From: Bradyrhizobium nitroreducens
GTDB lineage: Bacteria > Pseudomonadota > Alphaproteobacteria > Rhizobiales > Xanthobacteraceae
Assembly (NCBI RefSeq): GCF_002776695.1
Contig: NZ_LFJC01000003.1
Coordinates: 707,588-771,587, forward strand
Direction of reading: 5' to 3'
DNA: 64,000 nucleotides
Below, in pieces: positions 8,681-17,275 of this stretch. The notes beneath the pieces are model-generated. The model was not told where the DNA came from. It ran no database searches and saw only the letters and a program-made list of their open reading frames with translations. Position 1 is the first letter of the stretch, and each line of letters begins with the position of its first letter. The translations under genes were made by a program, and so were the position numbers.

Positions 8681-9529
8681 TCATCCCAGCGCCACGAACC
8701 TGAACGCGTCCCCGTCCCGCTGGATATGGCCGGCCGAGAAGTGCCCGCCGATCACCAATGTCGGCGTGCCGGCAAAGCGGCCGAACAATTCGCGCCGTGT
8801 TTCGGCCGATCGCGCCTGATCGGAATCGGCGGTCGAGGACCAGTCGAGATGCGCCATCTGGCAGGGGTGATGGGCAACGTCGCCGGTGAGCAGGCCCTGC
8901 TCGCCATCCGACTGGATCAGGATGCTCATATGGCCGGGGCTGTGGCCCGGCGTCGGGATCATGCTGATCTCGTCCGACAGCCGATGGTCGCTCGCGATCA
9001 GGTCGGCCTTGCCGGCCTCGACGATCGGTTGCACGGAATCATTGAATACCGCGGCCTTGTCCGGTTCGGTGGAATGATCGCGCCAGTGCTCGTATTCAGT
9101 CTTGCCGAACACATAGCGCGCGTTCGCAAAGGTCGGCACCCATCGGCCATCGACCAGTTTCGTATTCCAGCCGACATGATCGACGTGAAGATGCGTGCAC
9201 AGCACCGTGTCGATGCTGTCAGGAGCGAATCCGGCCGCAGCCATGATCTCCAGAAATGGCGTGGTGCGGTTGTTCCAGGTCGGCACGTTGCGGCCCTGCT
9301 TGTCGTTGCCGAGCCCGGTGTCGACCACGATCCGGCGCGTCGGCGTCTCCACCACCAGCGAATGGATCGACATCTTCAGCCGTCCCTCCTCTGTGGCGAA
9401 ATGCGGCATCAGCCAGGGCAGTTTCTGGATCTCTGCGTGGTCCGCGAGCGGCAGGATGAAGCGGGTCGAGCCGACCGTCTCCAATTCCACCACTTTCGTG
9501 ATTTTGACCCTGCCCACCTTCCACTGCAT
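8681..9529 (-). CDS. Metallo-beta-lactamase-fold hydrolase (paralogue 2)
   Basis: A 282-residue MBL protein with CTHLHVDHVGW (zinc ligands His113, His115, Asp117, His118), TPGHSPGH and a C-terminal 'IGGHFSAGHI'. It shares the overall sequence layout of the product of 4693-5562, including 'WNTKLVDGRWVPTF' before a 'FGKTEYEHW' segment. The two are evident paralogues. The frame extends 63 bases further upstream, but the ATG at 9529 gives an N-terminus matching paralogue 1 and has GGAAG upstream. Probable cytoplasmic lactonase or esterase, substrate unknown. It is transcribed alone and diverges from the DUF3775 gene. Confidence 0.88.
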   Translation of the reverse strand: MQWKVGRVKITKVVELETVGSTRFILPLADHAEIQKLPWLMPHFATEEGRLKMSIHSLVVETPTRRIVVDTGLGNDKQGRNVPTWNNRTTPFLEIMAAAGFAPDSIDTVLCTHLHVDHVGWNTKLVDGRWVPTFANARYVFGKTEYEHWRDHSTEPDKAAVFNDSVQPIVEAGKADLIASDHRLSDEISMIPTPGHSPGHMSILIQSDGEQGLLTGDVAHHPCQMAHLDWSSTADSDQARSAETRRELFGRFAGTPTLVIGGHFSAGHIQRDGDAFRFVALG

Positions 9530-9642
9530 CCGACGTCTTCCCATGTTCTTGCTTTGGTGCCGGAACATGCGGTTTTCCGCCATCGAGCGCAACGGATCAT
9601 CTGACGCGATACGGCGTTATCGCGGGAACCGGAGGAGGAGCC

Positions 9643-10119
9643 ATGCCAGAGCTTGCAATATCCGCTGAAAAGGTCGCCTTCATCATCGAGAAGGCGCGCG
9701 AATTCGACGTCAAGGAGGGAGATTCCGATCCGGATTCCGGCTCGAACCCGAGCGATGACGATGCGCTCGACGTGCTCGAGGATGACGGCTCCGATCCAGT
9801 CGTCCAGGAGCTCGGCGGCTTCATGATCGCGTTGAACGAGGACGAGCAGCTCGATCTCGTCGCGCTGACCTGGCTCGGTCGCGGCGACGGCACGATCGAC
9901 GATTGGGACGATCTGCGCGCCCGCGCGGCGGAGGCGCGTGCCGAATATCGCAGCCCGCGCCGCGAAACCGTGCACTATCTGCTCGGTGAACCCATGCTGG
10001 GCGACCTGCTCGCGGATGGGCTCGATGAATTCGGCATCGACTGGACCGGCGAGCGCACGACGGCCGATTCCTCCGCTCCGAGTCAGCAGGACGAAGACGA
10101 GCCGACCAAGCAGCGGTGA
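9643..10119 (+). CDS. DUF3775 domain protein
   Basis: A 158-residue, very acidic protein matching the DUF3775 family (ISAEKVAFIIEKAREFDVKE near the N-terminus, then 'LNEDEQLDLVALTWLGRG' and 'HYLLGEPMLGDLLADGLDEFG'). The centre (residues 26-50) is a low-complexity Asp/Ser stretch and the tail is Ser/Gln/Asp-rich, both likely disordered. No catalytic motif, signal or membrane segment is seen. A strong GGAGGAGGAG ribosome site precedes the ATG. Its function is not known. It is followed by a clean hairpin that ends transcription before the convergent SDR gene. Confidence 0.88.
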   Translation: MPELAISAEKVAFIIEKAREFDVKEGDSDPDSGSNPSDDDALDVLEDDGSDPVVQELGGFMIALNEDEQLDLVALTWLGRGDGTIDDWDDLRARAAEARAEYRSPRRETVHYLLGEPMLGDLLADGLDEFGIDWTGERTTADSSAPSQQDEDEPTKQR

Positions 10120-10130
10120 TCCTGCAAGGT

Positions 10131-10159
10131 GCTCTCTCCCCGCAGGACGGGGAGAGAGC
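10131..10159. terminator. Hairpin between convergent genes
   Basis: Perfect 12-base inverted repeat GCTCTCTCCCCG / CGGGGAGAGAGC around a CAGGA loop, located between the ends of the DUF3775 gene and the SDR gene. It has no clear T-run, so it is either a weak bidirectional terminator or a single unit of the CTCTCCCCGC repeat family seen at 57.8 and 59.8 kb. Confidence 0.6.
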
Positions 10160-10168
10160 GAGGGGACG

Positions 10169-10951
10169 TCAGAGCGTCCCCGGGAATGCGCCGCCATCCA
10201 GCAGAATGTTCTGGCCCGTGATGAAGCCGGCCTTGGCGCCGCACAGGAAGGCGCAGGCATAGCCGAACTCGTCGGGCTGGCCGAAACGGCCGGCGGGGTT
10301 GAGCTTGGCGCGCTCGGCCAGGACCTGTTGCGGCGTGATGCCACGCTTGTCGGCTTCGCCCTTCGCGGTGCTGGTCAGACGATCGGTCTCGAACGGGCCC
10401 GGCAACAGGCCGTTGATGGTGACGTTGTTGATCACCGTCTTGCGCGACAGGCCGGCGATGAAGCCGGTGAGGCCGGCGCGGGCGCCGTTGGAGAGGCCGA
10501 GGATGTCGATCGGCGCCTTCACCGCGGCCGAGGTGATGTTGACGATGCGGCCGAACTTGCGCGCCATCATACCGTCCACCGTCGCCTTGATCAGCTCGAT
10601 CGGGGTCAGCATGTTGGCGTCGATCGCCTTGATCCAGTCGTCGCGGGTCCAGTTGCGGAAATCGCCGGGCGGCGGGCCGCCGGCATTGTTGATCAGGATG
10701 TCGGGCTCGGGGCAGGCCTTCAGCACGGCCTCGCGGCCCGCCGGCGTCGTGATGTCGCCGACGATCTCGGTGACCTTCACATCAGGATGGGCTTTTCGGA
10801 TCTCGTCCGCCGTCTTCTTCAAAGCCTCAGTGCCGCGCGCGGTCAGCGTGACGTCAACGCCGGCCTCCGCCAGCGAGATGGCGCAGGCACGGCCGAGGCC
10901 CTTGCTGGATGCGCAGACGATGGCGCGGCGACCTTTGATCCCAAGATCCAC
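10169..10951 (-). CDS. SDR-family oxidoreductase lacking the YxxxK motif
   Basis: A 260-residue short-chain dehydrogenase/reductase. The cofactor site is CASSKGLG (residues 13-20, replacing TGxxxGxG), with NNAGG at the usual place. After the catalytic Ser ('VNITSAAVK'), the expected YxxxK is replaced by LSNGAR, so the Tyr and Lys proton-relay residues are absent. This variant ('LSNxxRAG') occurs in a recognised subgroup of FabG-like SDRs, so it is not a sequence error. It may still bind NAD(P), but a classical mechanism is unlikely. The gene is monocistronic and its substrate is unknown. Confidence 0.9.
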   Translation of the reverse strand: MDLGIKGRRAIVCASSKGLGRACAISLAEAGVDVTLTARGTEALKKTADEIRKAHPDVKVTEIVGDITTPAGREAVLKACPEPDILINNAGGPPPGDFRNWTRDDWIKAIDANMLTPIELIKATVDGMMARKFGRIVNITSAAVKAPIDILGLSNGARAGLTGFIAGLSRKTVINNVTINGLLPGPFETDRLTSTAKGEADKRGITPQQVLAERAKLNPAGRFGQPDEFGYACAFLCGAKAGFITGQNILLDGGAFPGTL

Positions 10952-11075
10952 AGTTTCACTCCCGAAAATAGCAGGCAGGTTTGGATGGCGGCACTCTAGC
11001 CAAATGTGGCGCGGCTGGTAAGGGATGGGCCCGCATCAAAATGCATGCGACCGTGCGCCAGCGATGCAAATGCGC

Positions 11076-11123
11076 GGGCATGATCCGGAAAAGTGTTGGC
11101 GGTTTTCCGGAAAGATCATGCCC
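11076..11123. repeat. Palindromic repeat (GGGCATGATCCGGAAAA family), copy 1
   Basis: Arms GGGCATGATC and GATCATGCCC are perfect inverse copies enclosing CCGGAAAAGTG...CGGTTTTCCGG. Related copies lie at 16483-16530 and 49440-49530. It sits between the SDR gene and the CvpA-like gene. Confidence 0.8.
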
Positions 11124-11150
11124 AAGAACAAAGCGCGATCCTATCGCGCG

Positions 11151-11663
11151 TCAGATGCGCTGCTCCTGCTTGAGGCGGTCGATCGCGGAGGCCGCCTCCG
11201 GCGGCAGCGACTTGAAGCCCATCTGTCCGACCGTGGAGAACAACGGCCGCAGATGCGAACCGGCGAGGAACGGCGGCTGGCGGTTGGCCGGCACGATCTG
11301 GTCGAACACCAGCACCAGCGTGGTGGCGACGAGGCCGACCCTGATGGCGCCGAGCGCGGCGCCGCCGAGCCGGTCGCCGATGCCGGCCTCGCCGATGGTG
11401 TCGTTCAGCGCGATGCGGCCGATATGCCCGAACAGCATGCCGACCACCACGAAGATGCCGAACAGCCAGATCCAGTTCTGCAGCAGCGGTGAATTCGGGT
11501 TGCTTGCAATCTGCGGCGCGATCAGCGGCATCAGCGCGACTGCGATCGGTGCAGCGAGAAGATAGGCGAGGATGGTCATGGCGCTGCGCAGCAGGCCGGT
11601 CCTGAAGCCGAAGCCGACCGCGACGGCGAGCGCGGCATAGACGGCGAGATCGAAACTGTTCAT
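11151..11663 (-). CDS. CvpA-family inner membrane protein
   Basis: A 170-residue protein with four hydrophobic segments (about residues 4-22, 27-50, 63-85 and 100-120), and the family-typical start 'FDLAVYAALAVAVGFGFRTGLLRS' compressed between helices. It matches the CvpA / colicin V production family, small inner-membrane proteins of uncertain function linked to envelope stress. The C-terminal 50 residues are polar and probably cytoplasmic. The ATG at 11663 is chosen over an in-frame TTG six bases upstream. It is monocistronic and divergent from the next SDR gene. Confidence 0.82.
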   Translation of the reverse strand: MNSFDLAVYAALAVAVGFGFRTGLLRSAMTILAYLLAAPIAVALMPLIAPQIASNPNSPLLQNWIWLFGIFVVVGMLFGHIGRIALNDTIGEAGIGDRLGGAALGAIRVGLVATTLVLVFDQIVPANRQPPFLAGSHLRPLFSTVGQMGFKSLPPEAASAIDRLKQEQRI

Positions 11664-11772
11664 GAGCAAAGCCCTGCCTCGGTGGAACGAATGAACGCCG
11701 AACCGATCATTCCGGTTTCAGATCGATAAAATCGTCTGTATTGATGCCTCCAAAAGTCCAGGGATTGTGCCA

Positions 11773-12534
11773 ATGTCAGACCTATTCGACGTCAGTAAAG
11801 AAACCATCCTCGTCACCGGCGCGAGCCAGGGGCTGGGGCGGCAATTTGCCCGGGTGCTGGCGGCCCATGGGGCGGCGGTCGCGCTCGCGGCGCGGCAGGC
11901 TGACAAGCTGAGGAGCCTGGAGGAGGAGATCCGCGGCAAGGGCGGCCGCGCTGCTGCGATCGCGCTCGACGTCACCGACATCGCCTCGATCGCCGCGGCC
12001 GTGAATGCGGCAGAAGCGGCGCTGGGCCCCGTCACGGTGCTGATCAACAATGCCGGCATCGCCATCGAGAAGCTCGCGACCGAGCAGACCGAGGCCGATT
12101 GGGACGCGGTGATCGGTGCCAATCTGAAGGGCGCCTATTTCCTGGCGACCGAGATCGCGCGGCGCATGATCGCGCGCAAGCAGTCGGGCAACATCGTCAA
12201 CATCGCTTCCGTGCTCGGCACCGGCGTCTTGAAGGCGGTGTCGCCCTACGCGATCTCCAAGGCCGGCATCATTCAGGCGACGAAAGCGATGGCGCTGGAA
12301 CTCGCCGGACAGAACATCCGCATCAACGCGCTCGCACCCGGCTATATCGACACCGAGATGAACCACGCCTTCTGGTCGACGCCCGCAGGCGAGCGTCTCG
12401 CCAAACGCATCCCGCAGCGCCGCGTCGGCGCCGAGTCCGATCTCGACGGCGCGATCCTGCTGCTGGCCTCGCAGGCGTCGCGGTACATGACGGGGAGTGT
12501 GGTGACGGTGGATGGTGGCTTCCTGCTGAATTGA
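11773..12534 (+). CDS. SDR-family oxidoreductase (classical type)
   Basis: A 253-residue classical SDR with the cofactor motif TGASQGLG, NNAG, the catalytic Ser ('VNIASVLG'), a complete YAISK active site, and the terminal 'MTGSVVTVDGG' seen in 3-oxoacyl-ACP reductase-like and glucose dehydrogenase-like members. It should be a cytoplasmic NAD(P)-dependent dehydrogenase or reductase; substrate unknown. A GTG six bases upstream is in frame, but the ATG at 11773 fits the family N-terminus. It is monocistronic and ends at an inverted repeat before the convergent GMC gene. Confidence 0.92.
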   Translation: MSDLFDVSKETILVTGASQGLGRQFARVLAAHGAAVALAARQADKLRSLEEEIRGKGGRAAAIALDVTDIASIAAAVNAAEAALGPVTVLINNAGIAIEKLATEQTEADWDAVIGANLKGAYFLATEIARRMIARKQSGNIVNIASVLGTGVLKAVSPYAISKAGIIQATKAMALELAGQNIRINALAPGYIDTEMNHAFWSTPAGERLAKRIPQRRVGAESDLDGAILLLASQASRYMTGSVVTVDGGFLLN

Positions 12535-12568
12535 CTGCCGTCGTATTACTCGGCAAGCGAGTTTCACT

Positions 12569-12614
12569 CCGCTGTCGTCCCGGACGGTCCCCGCCTTCGC
12601 GGGGACGACAGCGG
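12569..12614. terminator. Hairpin between convergent SDR and GMC genes
   Basis: Perfect 12-base inverted repeat CCGCTGTCGTCC / GGACGACAGCGG enclosing a smaller palindrome (GTCCCCGCCTTCGCGGGGAC). It is placed between two convergent genes and is likely to stop transcription in both directions. The 'GTCGTCCC...GGGGACGAC' core is also a dispersed-repeat type in this lineage. Confidence 0.6.
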
Positions 12615-12667
12615 AGGATGACGCGGCAGTTTCGCGCCTCACTGAAACGACAAAGCGGAAACAGCGA

Positions 12668-14266
12668 CTAACCCGCCCGCATCTCCCCCCGTATCATATC
12701 CGCCGCCTTCTCCCCGATCATGATGGTCGGCGCATTGGTGTTGCCGCCGATCAGCGTCGGCATGATCGAGGCATCGACGACGCGCAATCCCTCGACGCCG
12801 TGCACCTTCAAGGCCGGATCGACCACGGCCATCGCATCCGTCCCCATCCTGCAGGTGCCGACGGGGTGATAGACGGTGTCGACGCGCTCGCGCAGGATGT
12901 TGCGGATGTCGTCGTCGGTTCGCACGTCGGCCGTGAACATGTCCTTCTTCTGCAGCGCGCGCAGCGCCGGCGTCTCCATCAGGCGGCGCGTCGTCTTGAA
13001 GCCTGCGACCATCCTCTCGACATCCTCTTCCTCGCCGAGGAAATTCGGATCGATCATGGGAGCTGCGAGCGGGTCGGCGCTTTTCAGCCAGACGCTGCCG
13101 CGACTCTTCGGCCGCAACAGGCAGACGTGACACGAGAAGCCCGCCTCCTTGTGCTTCTTGCGGCCGTGGTCGTCGAGCATCGCGATGACGAAGTGAAGCT
13201 GGATGTCGGGCACGTCGAGATCGGGCCGGGTCTTCAGGAAGCCACCGCATTCGGCGAAATTGGTGGTCATCAGGCCGCGCCGTTCGCGGCGATATTGCTG
13301 GATGGCGCGGAGCAGGGATGGCAGCCGGCCGAGCGAGGCGTGAACGAAGTGCGGATAGTCGGAGGCGTAGACGAACACGAAATCCGGGTGGTCCTGCAGA
13401 TTGCGCCCGACGCCCGGCAGATGATGGACGACGCCAATGCCGTGCTTGCCGAGTGCCTCGCCATCGCCGATGCCCGACAGCATCAGCAATTGCGGTGACT
13501 GAAAGGCGCCGCCGGCAAGGATCACCTCGCGGCGCGCGCGCAGCTGCTTCGTCTGTTTGCCCTGCAAATATTCGATGCCGACCGCGCGCCCTCCCTCGAA
13601 CAGGATCTTCGTGGCGTGCGCGCCCGTCTCGACGCGCAGATTGGCGCGCTTATCCATGTGGGGCTGCACGTAAGCGCGCGCCGCGCTCCAGCGCTCGCCA
13701 TTGTGCTGGGTCGCCTGGTAGCTGCCGAGCCCTTCGTGGTCGTCTTCGTTGAAGTCCTCGCGGATGCGGAACTGCGCCTCGCGTGCGGCCTGACGGAAGA
13801 TATCGTGGATCGGATTGTCCGAGCGCAGCCGGTTGACATGCAGCGGGCCGCCCTTGCCGTGATACTCGCCGTCGAAATCGGAATTGTTCTCGGAAGCCTT
13901 GAAATAGGGCAGCACGTCCGCAAACGACCAGCCGGCGTTGCCGAGCGAAGCCCAGTGGTCGTAGTCCGATTTGTGGCCGCGGATGTAGACCATGGCGTTG
14001 ATCGCCGAGGAGCCGCCAAGACCCTTGCCGCGCGGCTGATAGCCGATGCGGCCGTTCAACCCTTTTTGAGGCACGGTATCGAACGCCCAATTGGCCGCCT
14101 GGTAGGGCAGGGCGAGCCCGAATGGCGTCGTGATCCGCCAACTGTCGTTTCGCCCGCCTGCATCGAGCAGCGCGACGGATGTCCCCGCATCCTCCGACAG
14201 CCGCCCCGCCACCGTGCAGCCGCCTGAGCCCGCGCCCACGACGACGAAATCGAATGTGTCAGTCAA
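12668..14266 (-). CDS. GMC-family FAD-dependent alcohol dehydrogenase
   Basis: A 532-residue glucose-methanol-choline oxidoreductase. It shows the N-terminal FAD dinucleotide motif VGAGSGGCTVAGRLSE, the first GMC signature around 'GKGLGGSSAINAMVYIRG', the second signature 'AGGAFQSPQLLMLSGIG', and a catalytic His in 'VYHPVGTCRMG' near the end. It oxidises a primary alcohol to an aldehyde; AlkJ-like aliphatic or aryl alcohols are likely, and choline is less so because no betaine genes are near. It sits 159 bases downstream of an aldehyde dehydrogenase gene on the same strand, so the two may convert an alcohol to an acid in sequence. Confidence 0.93.
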   Translation of the reverse strand: MTDTFDFVVVGAGSGGCTVAGRLSEDAGTSVALLDAGGRNDSWRITTPFGLALPYQAANWAFDTVPQKGLNGRIGYQPRGKGLGGSSAINAMVYIRGHKSDYDHWASLGNAGWSFADVLPYFKASENNSDFDGEYHGKGGPLHVNRLRSDNPIHDIFRQAAREAQFRIREDFNEDDHEGLGSYQATQHNGERWSAARAYVQPHMDKRANLRVETGAHATKILFEGGRAVGIEYLQGKQTKQLRARREVILAGGAFQSPQLLMLSGIGDGEALGKHGIGVVHHLPGVGRNLQDHPDFVFVYASDYPHFVHASLGRLPSLLRAIQQYRRERRGLMTTNFAECGGFLKTRPDLDVPDIQLHFVIAMLDDHGRKKHKEAGFSCHVCLLRPKSRGSVWLKSADPLAAPMIDPNFLGEEEDVERMVAGFKTTRRLMETPALRALQKKDMFTADVRTDDDIRNILRERVDTVYHPVGTCRMGTDAMAVVDPALKVHGVEGLRVVDASIMPTLIGGNTNAPTIMIGEKAADMIRGEMRAG

Positions 14267-14296
14267 TGTTTGTTTCCCCCTGCATTTTCTTTCTCG

Positions 14297-14413
14297 TCAT
14301 TCCGGGGCGCGCGTAGCGCGAACTATGGTGCGCAATTGCGCACCTGAGAATCCATCTCACCACCATTGATGCGGATGAATGGATTCCGGGTTCGATGCTG
14401 CGCATCGCCCCAG
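14297..14413. repeat. Palindromic repeat (TCATTCCGGGG family), copy 1
   Basis: Begins TCATTCCGGGGCGCGCGTAG and carries GAATCCAT / ATGGATTCCGGGTTCG in opposite orientation before GATGCTGCGCATCGCCCC. It lies between the aldehyde dehydrogenase and GMC genes; a shorter relative lies at 63105-63180. Confidence 0.65.
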
Positions 14414-14425
14414 AACGACTGTTAG

Positions 14426-15859
14426 CTACGACATGAACCGCATCAGCTTCTCCAGCCGCGCGATCTTGCCGCCATAGGGCGGATAGAGGTCGGCGAGGCG
14501 GTTGAACTTGGAGCGGTAGAACACCGGCTTCAGCTTGCTGAACGTGCGGAAGCCCCATTCGCCGTGATAGGCGCCGGTGCCGGATGCGCCGACGCCGCCC
14601 ATCGGCTGGTTGATTTGCGTGAAGTGAAACAGGCAGTCGTTGATGGTGACGCCGCCGGAGATGGTGCGCGCCAGCACCTCGTCGCGCGCGGCGCCGTCCT
14701 TGCCGAACCAATAAAGGGCAAGCGGCCGGTCGCGATGGTTGATGAAGGCGATGGCCTCGGTGAGATCGCGATACCCGAGCACGGGAAGCACCGGGCCGAA
14801 GATCTCCTCTTGCATCGCCGCCATCGCATCGGTCGCGCCGACGATCAGCGTCGGCGGGAATTTGCGGTGCGCCTTCCAGTTCGGGTCGTCCGCCTTCGCC
14901 GGCTGCAGGATTTTTGCGCCGCGCTGCGCCGCGTCCGCGACGAGGCCCTCGAGCCGGGCATAGTGCCGGTCCGAGATGATCGAGGTGTAGTCCTTGTTCG
15001 AAGGATCGGTGCCGAACATCCGCCGCATCTGGGCGCGCACCTTCTCGGCGAAGGCCTGCAATGCAGGTTCGGGCACCAGCACATAATCCGGCGCGATGCA
15101 GGTCTGCCCGGCATTGAGCAGCTTGCCGTAGGCGATGCGCTCGGCGGCCTCCTCGAGATCGGCCGAGGCGTCGATGATCGCAGGCGACTTGCCGCCGAGC
15201 TCGAGCGTGACCGGCGTCAGGTTGCGCCCCGCGGCCTCCGCGACCAGCCGCCCGACCCGGGTCGAGCCGGTGAACACGAGATGATCGAGCGGCAGGCGCG
15301 CAAAGCCTTGCGCGATCTCGCTCTCGATGCCGGTGACGAGCAGCTCCGTCGCATCGAACCTCGCGGCGATCGTCTCTCTCAGCAGACCTGCGAAATGCGG
15401 CGTGAGCTCGCTCGGCTTGATCAGGACGCGGTTGCCGGCGGCGAGCGCGCCGATGGCGGGCGCCAGCGTCAGCTGCAGCGGATAGTTCCACGGCGCGATG
15501 ATGCCGACGACGCCGAGCGGCTGCGGCATCAGCCGGTTGCGCGCAGGGAGGAACTGCAGCGCGGTCGCTACCCGCTGCGGCGCCATCCAGGACTTCAGGT
15601 GCTTTGTGGCGTGCCGGATCTCCGAATACAGCAGCATGGTCTCGGCAATGGTGGTCTCGACCGCCGAGCGGTGGCCGAAATCGGCCGAGATCGCCTGCCG
15701 GAAACGCTCTTCGTTGTCGGCGACGACGCTGCGCAGCCGCGCCAGCCGGTCGAGCCGCTCGGCAAGGCCGGGCGCCGGCTCGTCCCGCGACCGCGCGACC
15801 ATGGCGTGGAAGGCCTCCTCCAGCGCTCGGACCGGGGCGCTCGTTGCGGATTTGTCCAC
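14426..15859 (-). CDS. Coniferyl-aldehyde-type aldehyde dehydrogenase
   Basis: A 477-residue NAD(P)-dependent aldehyde dehydrogenase close to the coniferyl aldehyde dehydrogenase subgroup ('ADFGHRS' near residue 60, 'GVVGIIAPWNYPLQL', 'LELGGKSP' with the general-base Glu, 'GQTCIAPDYVLVP' with the catalytic Cys). The frame is open far upstream. The GTG at 15859 gives the family length and has GAGGGAG ten bases before it, while the upstream extension has no family match. It oxidises an aromatic or aliphatic aldehyde to the acid. Together with the GMC gene downstream it could take an alcohol to a carboxylate, perhaps a lignin-derived phenylpropanoid; the substrate is inferred. Confidence 0.92.
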   Translation of the reverse strand: MDKSATSAPVRALEEAFHAMVARSRDEPAPGLAERLDRLARLRSVVADNEERFRQAISADFGHRSAVETTIAETMLLYSEIRHATKHLKSWMAPQRVATALQFLPARNRLMPQPLGVVGIIAPWNYPLQLTLAPAIGALAAGNRVLIKPSELTPHFAGLLRETIAARFDATELLVTGIESEIAQGFARLPLDHLVFTGSTRVGRLVAEAAGRNLTPVTLELGGKSPAIIDASADLEEAAERIAYGKLLNAGQTCIAPDYVLVPEPALQAFAEKVRAQMRRMFGTDPSNKDYTSIISDRHYARLEGLVADAAQRGAKILQPAKADDPNWKAHRKFPPTLIVGATDAMAAMQEEIFGPVLPVLGYRDLTEAIAFINHRDRPLALYWFGKDGAARDEVLARTISGGVTINDCLFHFTQINQPMGGVGASGTGAYHGEWGFRTFSKLKPVFYRSKFNRLADLYPPYGGKIARLEKLMRFMS

Positions 15860-16169
15860 GGCGTTTCTCCCTCGAGGGCGCGTTTCGGCCCTCATCTTGT
15901 TGCCGCAAGCTGGCCCTTTGTGGAACTTCTGGCAAGAGCGCAGGGAACGCAGCGGAAATCGGTCGATTCCCCTGTCATAAAGTCGAAAAAAAACGTTCCC
16001 GCAGCCCTTTCCAAAGGCAGCTTGGGTTGGTACATACGCCCCGCACCCGAGGGCTTGCCCGGGGTTGCCTTCCAAGGAAGCCTTTGGGACGGACGAGAAA
16101 AGCCACGCGAACAGCGCAGGCCTCAACCGATCGTCCCCGGGACTAAACTGAAGGCGCGCAGGTGTTTAA
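15860..16169. other. 310-base gap between aldehyde dehydrogenase and tRNA
   Basis: Divergent promoter space for the aldehyde dehydrogenase (minus) and the initiator tRNA (plus). I see no gene, no clear sigma-70 pair and no strong operator. It includes an A-rich tract (AAAAAAAACG near 15987). Confidence 0.5.
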
Positions 16170-16219
<50 letters not shown>

Positions 16220-16246
<27 letters not shown>

Positions 16247-16349
16247 AATTCGGATTTGACCGGATCCGAGACGAAAATGGCCCGCATCGCGCGGGCCATT
16301 TTTGTTTTGGGGGCGGTCTCCGAGCGGACCAGCAAGAGCGCGGGCCGGC
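16220..16349 (+). repeat. 130-bp direct repeat, copy A (tRNA 3' end plus flank)
   Basis: Starts in the T-arm of tRNA-fMet and runs through its terminator to 'AGCGCGGGCCGGC'. Copy B at 18646-18773 matches at almost every base, with a few substitutions and small indels. The two copies bracket the TetR/monooxygenase pair. Confidence 0.9.
16274..16308 (+). terminator. Rho-independent terminator of tRNA-fMet
   Basis: Stem AATGGCCCGC / GCGGGCCATT with a five-base loop followed by TTTGTTTT. It lies 28 bases past the tRNA 3' end, a standard intrinsic terminator for this gene. Confidence 0.88.
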
Positions 16350-16558
16350 AAAGTGCCGGCTCGTGCAGCATCGGGAAAAAGAAGGCGCTCAGGAAGCCTG
16401 ATATCTTTGGCCTCGGCGGTGCATGGCGGAAGGCCGGACATGTCAGCTGCAAACCGCGGAAGCTTGAGCGCCGCCCCGCCTCGAGCATGATCCGGAAAGG
16501 TGTGCAGCGGATTTCCGCAAGATCAGGCTCAAACAACAACCTGCAGCGCGATGGCGTT
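16350..16558. other. Gene-free stretch with a dispersed repeat
   Basis: With the repeat copy just before it, this makes a gene-free stretch of 312 bases between the tRNA and the TetR stop. Beyond the tRNA terminator I see only the palindromic repeat at 16483-16530. Small frames here read through the terminator and have no coding character. Confidence 0.5.
16483..16530. repeat. Palindromic repeat (GCATGATCCGGAAA family), copy 2
   Basis: Arms GAGCATGATC and GATCAGGCTC with CCGGAAAGGTG...GGATTTCCG inside. It is a diverged relative of the element at 11076-11123 and lies just past the TetR gene stop. Confidence 0.75.
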
Positions 16559-17257
16559 TCATCTTGATCGCATTGCGCTGCAGGCGTTTCGCTTGACGCA
16601 GGCGCCCGCCAGGATGAAGTCGACGCCGGCGACGAACTGTTGCCGATCGTCATGCTCGCTCAGCTGTGCCGCCACCCGCCGAAGAAATGGACGCGATTCG
16701 GGATCATCCTGAATCCAGCCGCTGGCTATGCCCTTCAGCCAGGCCTTGCGATCCGTTCCGCGCGGAAGCGTGCGGGCGTTGGCCGCGTTCTGGCCGGCCA
16801 CACCGAGGATGTAGTTCGTCAGCGCTGAGGCGCAGTCGAATTGTGCATGCACAGGGACGCCAAGCGGCTGGAGCCATTCGCCGATGCGTTCGAAGATCTC
16901 TCCAACCGCGGCATGCCATGGTTCGCGGGAAAGGTGAGCGCCTGCCCAGGGGTGAGCGTCAATCGCATCGAATGCCGCGAGCGCGATGGCGCGGATCGCG
17001 ACCCTTGGCTCCTTTTCCTTGGCCACTTTCGCCAGAGCGCGGGCGAGAACATCGCCCGTCGCGGCGCCAAGGAGGCCGTTCCTGTCGGCGATATGCCAGT
17101 AGATCGCCCCGCTGCCCGTCGCCAAGTGTGTCGCCAGCGCCCGGAATGTCAGAGCGGCCTCCCCGCGCGCATCGAGAATCTCGATCGCCGCCTCAACAAT
17201 CCGCGCCTTGGAGAGGGCGTCCGCGCGCCGCGCCGACCGGTGGGCCCGTTTTGACAT
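16559..17257 (-). CDS. TetR-family transcriptional repressor
   Basis: A 232-residue regulator with an N-terminal TetR helix-turn-helix (about residues 17-62: 'KARIVEAAIEILDARG', 'TFRALATHLATGSGAIYWHIADRNGLLGAA') and a ligand-binding C-terminal domain resembling TetR_C. The ATG at 17257 is chosen because GGTGG precedes it; an ATG at 17272 is also possible. It is divergent from the FAD monooxygenase, and two 15-bp palindromes lie in the 79-base gap, so it very likely represses both itself and the monooxygenase until a ligand, perhaps the monooxygenase substrate, binds. The pair lies inside the tRNA-fMet-flanked islet. Confidence 0.92.
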   Translation of the reverse strand: MSKRAHRSARRADALSKARIVEAAIEILDARGEAALTFRALATHLATGSGAIYWHIADRNGLLGAATGDVLARALAKVAKEKEPRVAIRAIALAAFDAIDAHPWAGAHLSREPWHAAVGEIFERIGEWLQPLGVPVHAQFDCASALTNYILGVAGQNAANARTLPRGTDRKAWLKGIASGWIQDDPESRPFLRRVAAQLSEHDDRQQFVAGVDFILAGACVKRNACSAMRSR

Positions 17258-17275
17258 GCGCCACCATGGCATACC

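Noticed and set aside
16247-16558. Several small frames just after tRNA-fMet
   Set aside because: They read through the tRNA terminator and a palindromic repeat, and have neither ribosome sites nor family matches.
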